Below, in pieces: positions 7,470 to 13,364 of a DNA stretch of 13,940 bases. Positions within the stretch are counted from its first letter, which is position 1. Every line of letters begins with the position of its first letter. This DNA comes from Chloroflexi bacterium RBG_16_70_13 (GTDB lineage Bacteria; Chloroflexota; Limnocylindria; Limnocylindrales; CSP1-4). A model generated the notes under the pieces. It saw only the letters and a program-made list of their open reading frames with translations, ran no database searches and was not told the DNA's origin. Location of the stretch: positions 1 to 13,940 of the forward strand of contig MGOD01000109.1 of NCBI GenBank assembly GCA_001795245.1, in the 5' to 3' direction. The position numbers and the translations under genes were made by a program.

Positions 7470-8078
7470 GTGAGACGACCAGGTAGCAGCGAGCCAATCG
7501 ACCGAGGAGATTCGACGTTCGGCCCGGAGCGTGGTGAGCCCGCCTCACCAACGCGACCCGCCCCTAACGGAGGCGAGGTATCCAACGCGAGACTGTTGCG
7601 ACGCCGAATCGTCGCCGCTGGACTCGCCGGGCTGATTGGAACGTTCGCCCTGGTGACGACGGCATACGCGGGACCGGGAGCCACGGCCGTCCTGGGCCGC
7701 CAGGTAGCAGTTGACACGTGCGGTGGCGCGTCGGGCGGGGCCGCTACATTCGTGATGACCGGGGATCTCGACGGCTGCTGGTATACGGATACGTTCGATC
7801 TCGTCGCGGCCGGCCCGAATGGGCTCGTCGTGGGCGTTGGCCAGGAGCGCTTTGTCGGCTGCATCGACGACAGCTGCGGAACGCTCTTCCTCAAGTTCGT
7901 CTTTGTCGGCAAGTTCGATGCGGGCGGCGCTGAACTTTGGGGAGGCTGCCATCACCCCATCCTTGGAGGGACGGGTGACTTCGCCGGGGCGACCGGCGCC
8001 GTCAGCTTTGTTGACGATCCGGACGGATCTGGCCTTCCCCCCGCGGATTACACAGGCCGGGTCATTCTGACCAACTGA
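7470..8078 (+). CDS. Small exported protein with GGTGxFAGATG motif, function unknown
   Basis: From GTG 7470 the product is 202 residues. A disordered Pro- and Gly-rich stretch (1-40) precedes a signal peptide with basic residues RRR at 44-46, a hydrophobic core at 47-64 and a likely cut after AYA67. The mature part of about 135 residues is rich in Gly, aromatics and alternating hydrophobic residues, as in a beta barrel, and has five Cys that could form disulfides. Near the end, GGTGDFAGATG matches a motif I associate with secreted beta-barrel proteins resembling dirigent or allene-oxide-cyclase folds. That link is recalled, not tested. No catalytic residues can be named. The gene is divergent from the GntR-LacI regulator and is probably under its control. 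The leader before the signal peptide is odd. Confidence 0.7.
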   Translation: MRRPGSSEPIDRGDSTFGPERGEPASPTRPAPNGGEVSNARLLRRRIVAAGLAGLIGTFALVTTAYAGPGATAVLGRQVAVDTCGGASGGAATFVMTGDLDGCWYTDTFDLVAAGPNGLVVGVGQERFVGCIDDSCGTLFLKFVFVGKFDAGGAELWGGCHHPILGGTGDFAGATGAVSFVDDPDGSGLPPADYTGRVILTN

Positions 8079-8141
8079 GTTCTAACGCGGGCCCATAAGA
8101 GGTCGCATCGCGGCGCAAGGTCGGCTCAGCGACGGGCGACA

Positions 8142-8176
8142 GCACGGCGCCGACACCCATCGTCGGCGCCTCGTGC
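8142..8176 (+). terminator. Strong hairpin after the exported-protein gene
   Basis: GGCGCCGAC (8146-8154) and GTCGGCGCC (8162-8170) pair perfectly around the 7-base loop ACCCATC. GCAC (8142-8145) pairs with GTGC (8173-8176) outside a 2-base bulge. It lies 64 bases after the stop and 64 bases before the methyltransferase start. It would separate the two genes if it terminates. No T-run follows. Confidence 0.5.
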
Positions 8177-8239
8177 GGCGGAAGGGCAGCGTGGCGGGTC
8201 GGAGTGGAATCCTGTCACACAGGCGGAGAGGTCAGTGAC

Positions 8240-9310
8240 ATGACAGCGGCGATCGATCCAGCGAAGGTAGCGGAGATCGGCGAGAGGACCATCGGGTACC
8301 TCGCCGGCGCGAGCGTAGCCGCTCTGGTCTACATCGGAGACCAGCTTGGGCTTTATCGAGCGCTCCATGGGGCCGGCCGAGTCACCAGCACGGAGCTTGC
8401 GGCGAGGGCGTTGCTCGATGAACGGTGGGTGCGCGAGTGGCTGCATGGGCAGGCCAGCGCGGGGCTGGTGGGTTATGCGGGCGCGGGTCGCTTCGAACTG
8501 AGCGCCGAGCAGGCCGCCGTGCTGGCCGATGAGGACGACCCGGCGTTCGCCGCCGGCGGGTTCGCTCTCGTGGTCCCACTCCTGAACCGGTGGGAGAGCC
8601 TATTCGAATCATTCAGATCGGGGCGAGGTGTTCCCTACAACCAGCTCGGCGCGGATCATGCTATCGGAGAGAGCAGGTTCAGCGCTCCATGGATGCGAGC
8701 GAACCTCGTCCCGGTCATCCTCCCTGGGCTACCGGGCGTGGCGGCCAGGTTGGAGGCCGGTGCGAAGGTCGTGGACGTCGGCTGCGGCTCGGGCAAGGCG
8801 CTACTCGAGATGGCGAAGGCCTATCCAAAGTCGGAGCTCCACGGCTATGACGCTTCCGAGCTGGCCATTCAACTGGCTCGACGGAACCTCGCGGACGCGG
8901 GGGTTACGAACGTCGCCTTCCATCACGCAGCGGCCGAGACGCTCAGCGCCGATGCCTCGTCCGACTTCGTGCTCACCTGGGACTGTCTGCACGACATGAC
9001 AGCGCCCGCCGAAGCTGTGCGCGCGATCCGGGCTGCCATCAAACAGGACGGCACGTGGTTGATCGTGGACGTCAATGGCATGGCCACGCCTGAAGAGAAC
9101 CATGACCATCCGCTCGGCGGGCTCCTCTATGGGTTTTCCGTGTTGGATTGCCTGGCGTGCGGAACGTCCGAGCCGGGAGGAGCTGGGCTTGGCACGCTGG
9201 GACTGCCGGAGGCGGTCGCCAGGCAGATGACCAGCGATGCCGGCTTCACGCGGTTTACCGTCCATGACTTTGGCAATCCATTGAACTCCTTCTACGAGGT
9301 CCGCCCGTAA
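8240..9310 (+). CDS. Class I SAM-dependent methyltransferase with N-terminal winged helix
   Basis: This 356-residue cytosolic protein probably transfers a methyl group from S-adenosylmethionine to a small molecule. Residues about 15-110 form a winged-helix dimerisation region of the kind seen in O-methyltransferases and Rv2258c-like proteins, including the LGLYRAL helix and the TSTELAAR segment. The Rossmann domain follows, with motif I VVDVGCGSGKALLEM (Asp179-Gly185), the acidic ribose-binding residue in LHGYDAS, and TWDCLHDMT in the motif IV position. The substrate cannot be read from sequence. ATG 8240 has GGAGAGGT seven bases upstream, and an in-frame GTG at 8204 is less likely. A hairpin separates it from the upstream exported protein. 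Codon use is mixed (GTA, CTT, CGA, CAT), unlike the fabI or dehydrogenase genes. Confidence 0.85.
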   Translation: MTAAIDPAKVAEIGERTIGYLAGASVAALVYIGDQLGLYRALHGAGRVTSTELAARALLDERWVREWLHGQASAGLVGYAGAGRFELSAEQAAVLADEDDPAFAAGGFALVVPLLNRWESLFESFRSGRGVPYNQLGADHAIGESRFSAPWMRANLVPVILPGLPGVAARLEAGAKVVDVGCGSGKALLEMAKAYPKSELHGYDASELAIQLARRNLADAGVTNVAFHHAAAETLSADASSDFVLTWDCLHDMTAPAEAVRAIRAAIKQDGTWLIVDVNGMATPEENHDHPLGGLLYGFSVLDCLACGTSEPGGAGLGTLGLPEAVARQMTSDAGFTRFTVHDFGNPLNSFYEVRP

Positions 9311-9520
9311 GGCCGAGCCATCGGGGTGAAATCGAGGGCCATGGGTTCAGGATCTCCTCCTACCGCCGAGCCATCGACTGTCGAGCACTCGTGTGGGAGC
9401 GAGGCCACGCTGTTGTTGACTTTGAGGAGGGCCCCAGGACGCGCCAGAAGCTCGGGGAGCTGGAACCGTCGGCAACAGTCCGGTGTATCTGGGGTAACTC
9501 GATCCTCGGAGGTGTCCCCG

Positions 9521-10081
9521 ATGTCCCGCCGACTCCTGGCCTCCCTCGTCACCCTCGCGCTCGCGATCGCGGCGCTCATCGCCGCGCCGACGGTGGTCGT
9601 CGCCGGCGACCCGTGCTTTCACGCGTTCGACAACCGGCCGGCGCCGTCGAGCGGCAGCACGAGCCATGTCACGCTGGGCGACTGCGTCTTCACGCCGACC
9701 GTGAACCGCGTCGCGGTCGGGGCGACCGTGACCTGGCGGAACGGCTCGAGCCAGGCCCACGAGGTCGTCGGCTCGAACATGACGTGGGGCGCCCACGACA
9801 AGCTCCTCGAGCCGGGCGACACGATCGGCTGGACGTTCGAGACGGCCGGCGTGTACGGCTACAGCTGCATGATCCATCCCGGCATGACGGGCGTGGTCGT
9901 GGTGGGCGAGTCGGAAGAGGCGGGTCCGGTCGCCGTGGCCGCAACCGACCCCTCGGGAGATCCAACGGTCGATGGGACGGCCACACCCATGATCGCCGCG
10001 GGCGCCGGGATCGGCGGCGTGGCCGTGGGTCTCGCCCTCGCCCTGCTTTTGAGGCGCCGCAGCGCGACGCCGGACAGCTGA
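9521..10081 (+). CDS. Exported, membrane-tethered cupredoxin (type 1 copper protein)
   Basis: This 186-residue protein is likely an electron carrier or copper-binding protein outside the cytoplasmic membrane. A signal peptide spans 1-29 (MSRRLLASLVTL to VVVA). The cupredoxin domain has all four type 1 copper ligands: His80 in SQAHEVVG, then Cys116, His119 and Met122 in YSCMIHPGM. The C-x2-H-x2-M spacing is that of amicyanin, where plastocyanin and pseudoazurin have x4 before Met. A flexible linker (about 130-155) leads to a hydrophobic helix (about 156-176) capped by RRR, which should anchor it. Cys33 and Cys57 may form a disulfide. ATG 9521 is set by GGAGGT seven bases upstream. A longer frame to 9326 lacks support. 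The redox partner is unknown. The oxidase-like membrane proteins downstream are a possibility only. Confidence 0.88.
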   Translation: MSRRLLASLVTLALAIAALIAAPTVVVAGDPCFHAFDNRPAPSSGSTSHVTLGDCVFTPTVNRVAVGATVTWRNGSSQAHEVVGSNMTWGAHDKLLEPGDTIGWTFETAGVYGYSCMIHPGMTGVVVVGESEEAGPVAVAATDPSGDPTVDGTATPMIAAGAGIGGVAVGLALALLLRRRSATPDS

Positions 10082-10216
10082 GGCCCGACCGCGCGCTACG
10101 AGTTAGTGGGACGGCCCGTTCGCCATGCGGCTCGCGGACAACCGGCCGCCGGTCCCTGATCACCCTCGTCATGGACCAAGGATCGCGCGGCCGATCGCTC
10201 GCGCGCGCCGCGCCTT

Positions 10217-10228
10217 GGCTCGCGAGCC
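10217..10228. repeat. Perfect 12-bp palindrome GGCTCGCGAGCC
   Basis: Exact two-fold symmetry with no spacer, about 90 bases upstream of the likely aminotransferase -10. It could be a regulator site, but short GC palindromes are common by chance in this composition. Confidence 0.4.
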
Positions 10229-10274
10229 TTGCAGGGGGCTGCCAACGAGTGACAGCACGGGCCGTGGGACCGCG

Positions 10275-10286
10275 CGTGGCGCCACG
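10275..10286. repeat. Perfect 12-bp palindrome CGTGGCGCCACG
   Basis: Exact two-fold symmetry, ending 33 bases before the TAGACT hexamer at 10320. That position suits an operator just upstream of the -35 region. No regulator gene is adjacent to support this. Confidence 0.4.
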
Positions 10287-10316
10287 TCGGGGCCTGCTGA
10301 ATCGACTCCGGCCTCG

Positions 10317-10325
10317 TGCTAGACT
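10317..10325 (+). promoter_or_regulatory. Extended -10 promoter for the aminotransferase gene
   Basis: TGCTAGACT combines a TGn element with TAGACT and shares the octamer GCTAGACT with the site ahead of the P5C dehydrogenase (4484-4491). It predicts a transcript start near 10332 and a leader of about 80 bases to the GTG at 10413. The -35 match is poor, as is common for extended -10 promoters. Confidence 0.4.
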
Positions 10326-10402
10326 CGCCATCCAGTCTGCATAAACCCTATGCGTTTCCCCGGTGCCCGCCGGGCCGACCGCAGGCGTCCAGCAACCGCT
10401 TC

Positions 10403-10407
10403 GAGGT
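10403..10407 (+). promoter_or_regulatory. Ribosome-binding site that sets the aminotransferase start
   Basis: GAGGT ends five bases before GTG 10413. The alternative ATG at 10350 has no SD and would add 21 unconserved, Arg-rich residues. Confidence 0.5.
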
Positions 10408-10412
10408 GCTTT

Positions 10413-11777
10413 GTGGCCCACGCCCCGTCTCGGCTCGCCCACGCGCGGCCGGTTCCCCACATCGTGACCGAGATCCCGGGGCCCAGGGCCCGTGCCCACG
10501 TCGCCTACGACGAGACCTGGACGTCGCCGAGCCTGCCGCGGGCCTATCCGATCGTGCCGGTCCGCGGCGAGGGCCTGACGGTCGAGGACATCGATGGCAA
10601 CCTCTTCCTCGACTTCGCCGCGGGCATCGCGGTGACCTCGACCGGCCACAGCCACCCCAAGGTCGTGGCCGCGATCAAGGAGCAGGCGGCCGACCTCATC
10701 CACTTCTCGGCGAGTGACTTCTATCTCCCGATTTACGCGGAGCTCTGCGAGCGCCTCGCGAACCTCGCCCCGATCAAGGGCGGTCGCGCCCGGACGTACC
10801 TCGGCAACTCCGGGGCCGAGGTCGTCGAGACCTCGATCAAGCTGGCTCGCTACGCCACCGGGCGGCAGAACGTCGTCGCGTTTCTGGGCGCCTTCCACGG
10901 CCGCACATACGGAGCGGTGAGCCTGACGGCCTCGAAGTCGAAGTACCACGCGCACTTCGGGCCGCTGCTCCCGGGCGTCTACCACGCGCCGTACGGCACG
11001 GTCGAGAGCCTGAAGTGGTTCGACGAGGTCCTGTTCGACAAGCTCGTGCCGGCCAACGAGGTGGCGGCGATCATCGTCGAGCCGATCCAGGGCGAGGGCG
11101 GCTACCTCGTCCCCGAGGAAGGCTTCCTGCCCGGTCTCCGGGAGATCTGCGACCGCCACGGGATCCTGCTCATCGCCGACGAGATCCAGTCCGGCGTCGG
11201 CCGGACCGGCGCGATGTGGGCGGTCGATCTCTGGGACGTCAAGCCGGACATCCTGCTGACGGCGAAGGGCATCGCCTCGGGCATGCCGATCGCCGGCATG
11301 GTCGCCCGGGCCGACCTCCTCGAGAAATGGGGCGCAGGGGCCCACGGCTCGACGTATGGCGGCAATCCCGTCGCCTGTGCCGCCGCCCTGGCGACCCTCG
11401 ACCTCATCGAGGCCGGACTGGTCGACAACGCTCGCGCCCGCGGCGACCAGGCGATGGCCGGGCTGCGGCCGCTCGTGACGCGCTTCCCGCGGCTCATCCG
11501 TGACGTGCGCGGGCGCGGCCTGATGATCGGCCTCGAGCTGGACACTGCCGCCCACGCCGAGGAGGTCCAGTGGGCCTGCTTCCAGCGCGGGCTGCTCGTG
11601 CTGCAATGCGGCAAGTCGGCCGTCCGGATGTCGCCGGCCCTGACGGTCAGCGAGGACGAGATGGCGACCGCCCTGCGGATCGTCGGCGAGGCGGTCACCG
11701 AGGTCGCCGCCCGCACCGATGGGATCAGTACAGCGGTGCCGTCCGGTCGATTCGGGTCGCCACGACCGCGCCCATGA
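10413..11777 (+). CDS. Class III (acetylornithine/4-aminobutyrate-type) aminotransferase
   Basis: This 454-residue cytosolic pyridoxal-phosphate enzyme moves an amino group from an omega-amine donor to a 2-oxo acid. The cofactor Lys285 is in LLTAKGIASG, Asp256 in LIADEIQSGVGRTG binds the pyridine nitrogen, and GNSGAEVVE and AFHGRTYG are the usual phosphate and ring contacts. The opening (IPGPRARAH) and the late segment (LLVLQCGKSAVRMSPAL) resemble, from memory, the archaeal subgroup that includes ornithine omega-aminotransferase and amino-acid racemases. The substrate could therefore be ornithine, 4-aminobutyrate or another omega-amine. If ornithine, its product is the substrate of the P5C dehydrogenase in this window. 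Its last 53 bases overlap the convergent small membrane gene, and the tail ending SPRPRP is unlikely to be catalytic. No symbol is given because substrate is uncertain. Confidence 0.87.
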   Translation: MAHAPSRLAHARPVPHIVTEIPGPRARAHVAYDETWTSPSLPRAYPIVPVRGEGLTVEDIDGNLFLDFAAGIAVTSTGHSHPKVVAAIKEQAADLIHFSASDFYLPIYAELCERLANLAPIKGGRARTYLGNSGAEVVETSIKLARYATGRQNVVAFLGAFHGRTYGAVSLTASKSKYHAHFGPLLPGVYHAPYGTVESLKWFDEVLFDKLVPANEVAAIIVEPIQGEGGYLVPEEGFLPGLREICDRHGILLIADEIQSGVGRTGAMWAVDLWDVKPDILLTAKGIASGMPIAGMVARADLLEKWGAGAHGSTYGGNPVACAAALATLDLIEAGLVDNARARGDQAMAGLRPLVTRFPRLIRDVRGRGLMIGLELDTAAHAEEVQWACFQRGLLVLQCGKSAVRMSPALTVSEDEMATALRIVGEAVTEVAARTDGISTAVPSGRFGSPRPRP

Positions 11778-12075
11778 GGCTGAGCGCAGCGCCGTAGGCG
11801 AACATCTGGCCGGCGGCCAGCGTGCCCACGACGGCCATGACGGCGACGATGGCGGCCAAGCGCCGCGGGTCACGGACGAGCATCAACCCGACCCCGGCTA
11901 CGATCGTGGCGCTCCCGATGGCAAAGCCAAGCATCGCGGCCTCCGGGCGGGTGTCGCTGCCGACCAGCCCGAAGAGGAGGCCGTGGCCGAGCACGCCCTG
12001 TCCGTAGAGGGCTCCGAAGAGCTCGATGCCGCCGCCGAACGCGGCGGCCAGGAACGCGGCGGTTCGTTGACCCAT
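11725..12075 (-). CDS. Small four-helix membrane protein, function unknown
   Basis: The 116-residue product is almost wholly hydrophobic, with four likely membrane helices at about 6-27, 44-66, 70-88 and 91-107. The only polar links are short: SDTRPE at 40-45 and RDPRR at 68-72. There is no signal peptide or recognisable catalytic motif. Small-residue patterns (FGGG, GQGVLGHG) suggest tight helix packing. An AGGAGG five bases upstream of the ATG (12073-12075) makes it very likely a real gene despite its 53-bp tail-to-tail overlap with the aminotransferase. It is divergent from the membrane gene at 12336 across about 260 bases. I do not recognise the family. Confidence 0.75.
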   Translation of the reverse strand: MGQRTAAFLAAAFGGGIELFGALYGQGVLGHGLLFGLVGSDTRPEAAMLGFAIGSATIVAGVGLMLVRDPRRLAAIVAVMAVVGTLAAGQMFAYGAALSLMGAVVATRIDRTAPLY

Positions 12076-12254
12076 GGGGTCCTCCTCGCGCGGTTGGGAC
12101 GCGCCTGATTGCCCCCGATCGTCGCGTCAGTGGCGCCGCTCCAGGACGGGTGAAGCGGCCCATCGGCCCGGGCAGTTCGGCCCTGAAAACAGGTGCCGTT
12201 CGGCTCGGGTGGTCGGTCCCTGGGGGCCCTCGGCGGTCGTCGTCGGCCGGGGCA

Positions 12255-12297
12255 ACCTGCCAGTGACACGAGGACCGAAGCCGCCCGGCAGGTGTCA
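12255..12297 (+). promoter_or_regulatory. Overlapping inverted repeats upstream of the membrane-protein operon
   Basis: ACCTGCC (12255-12261) is complementary to GGCAGGT (12287-12293), and TGACAC (12264-12269) to GTGTCA (12292-12297). The two right-hand arms share the bases GT, so the two hairpins would compete in an RNA. They end about 40 bases before the ATG at 12336. This could be a leader switch, a pair of protein sites, or coincidence. Confidence 0.3.
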
Positions 12298-12335
12298 GCG
12301 CCGGGGATCGATCCACGAAGGAAGAGAGGGCATTC

Positions 12336-12887
12336 ATGGAGTTCACCGATCGGGAACTCTGGGCCGTCGGGCACGGCCTCGTGCTCGGGTCACTGTTCCT
12401 GCTGGCGTTCGGCGGCGGGCTCGCCGGGCTGTACAGCCTGAAAGCCCACTACCTGACGGAGGAAGGCATCGCCGAGCGCACGCCGCGCCTGCTCATCGGA
12501 TCGGTGGTCATGGCCGTCGTGGCCTGGCTCACCGTCATCAGCGGCACGTTCGTCGTCTACCCGTGGTACCGGGCCACGCCGCCAGACGGGATCGACAGGA
12601 CCGTCCAGAGCGACGCCCTCGCCGACTTCCCGCGCTACTGGCTGCTCGCTTCTGAGAAGACCGCCGAGTGGCACAAGCTGGGCATGGAGTGGAAGGAGCA
12701 CGTTGCCTGGATCGCCCCGTTCCTCGCGACCGCCGTCGCGTTCGCCGTCCTGTACTACGGCGCCCAGCTCGTCCGCAGGGGTGAGATCCGACGGGCGGCG
12801 ATCATCTTCTTCACCCTCGCCTTCCTCGCCGCCGGCGTGGCCGGCCTCTTCGGCGCCTTCATCACGAAGGCCGCCACGGTCGCCTAG
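12336..12887 (+). CDS. Four-helix membrane protein with His residues, function unknown
   Basis: The 183-residue protein has four membrane helices at about 10-33, 51-74, 122-144 and 152-177. An extramembrane loop of about 45 residues (76-121) lies between helices 2 and 3 and is rich in charged and aromatic residues. His13 (in helix 1), His38, His113 and His122 (start of helix 3), with Met117, are placed where heme or metal ligands could sit, as in small cytochrome b-like proteins. That is a guess from position only, and there is no CxxCH motif. AGAGGG lies five bases before the ATG. The next gene starts 11 bases after this stop and uses an SD that overlaps it, so the two are co-translated. I do not recognise the family. 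Confidence 0.8.
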   Translation: MEFTDRELWAVGHGLVLGSLFLLAFGGGLAGLYSLKAHYLTEEGIAERTPRLLIGSVVMAVVAWLTVISGTFVVYPWYRATPPDGIDRTVQSDALADFPRYWLLASEKTAEWHKLGMEWKEHVAWIAPFLATAVAFAVLYYGAQLVRRGEIRRAAIIFFTLAFLAAGVAGLFGAFITKAATVA

Positions 12888-12898
12888 GAGACAGAACG

Positions 12899-13264
12899 AT
12901 GCAGGACATGCAGACCAAGCCAAACGGTCCGGTGGCTGCGGCGTTCGTCGCCGCCGGGATCGGCTCTCTCGTCCTGGGGATCTTCGTGGTCCTCAACGAG
13001 GTCTCACCGGACGTCAGCAACTTCCTGAAGTTCGACGCGAACTACGGGCTCGGCGCGGGCGTCGGCCCGCTGTCGGGCAAGGTCTTCCTCGGCACGGCCG
13101 CGTTCCTCGTCTCGTGGGTCGCCCTCCACCTCGTCGCCCGCGGCAAGGAGGTCAACTTCGGCCGCTGGTTCGCCGCCGCCCTGATCCTCGTCTTCGCCGG
13201 GTTCGCACTGACGTTCCCGCCGATCTTCGAGTTCATCGTCAACCTGGTCCCCGCCGCCGAGTGA
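12899..13264 (+). CDS. Three-helix membrane protein, second gene of the unit, function unknown
   Basis: The 121-residue product has membrane helices at about 11-33, 60-80 and 88-116, the last broken by Pro107-Pro108. A short loop (34-59) with NEVSPDVSNFLKFDANYG lies between helices 1 and 2. His77 is inside helix 2. There is no signal peptide beyond helix 1 and no known motif. The SD AGGAGA at 12886-12891 overlaps the TAG of the preceding gene, seven bases before ATG 12899, which points to translational coupling and a shared complex. A nearby ATG at 12908 is a possible alternative. The family is not recognised. Confidence 0.8.
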   Translation: MQDMQTKPNGPVAAAFVAAGIGSLVLGIFVVLNEVSPDVSNFLKFDANYGLGAGVGPLSGKVFLGTAAFLVSWVALHLVARGKEVNFGRWFAAALILVFAGFALTFPPIFEFIVNLVPAAE

Positions 13265-13342
13265 CCGCCGGCCGGCGTCCACCGGCATCGCTCGACCCCA
13301 ACTACGGAGCCGCCGGCGTCCCACCGCCCGCGTCTCCGGGTG

Positions 13343-13359
13343 GCCGCGGCTGCCGCGGC
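13343..13359. terminator. GC hairpin between convergent membrane genes
   Basis: GCCGCGG (13343-13349) pairs perfectly with CCGCGGC (13353-13359) around CTG. It lies in the 100-base gap where the 12899 gene and the minus-strand gene converge, only six bases past the latter's stop. No T-tract follows on either strand. Confidence 0.45.
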
Positions 13360-13364
13360 GGGGC

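Larger units (their letters stand above)
10082..10412. other. Non-coding gap upstream of the aminotransferase gene
   Basis: This 331-base stretch holds no gene I can support. It contains a weak hairpin after the cupredoxin (ACCGG 10141-10145 with CCGGT 10149-10153), two perfect 12-bp palindromes (10217-10228 and 10275-10286), an extended -10 at 10317-10325 and a small inverted repeat (GCATA 10339-10343, TATGC 10349-10353). It looks like a promoter region with possible operators. Confidence 0.5.

Noticed and set aside
10125..10322. Possible 65-residue gene upstream of the aminotransferase
   Set aside because: No SD, Arg/Pro-rich sequence, and it covers the palindromes and promoter.
9690..11873. 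727-codon minus-strand open frame opposite cupredoxin and aminotransferase
   Set aside because: It spans two well-supported plus-strand genes and their promoter gap, with compositionally biased sequence and no motif.
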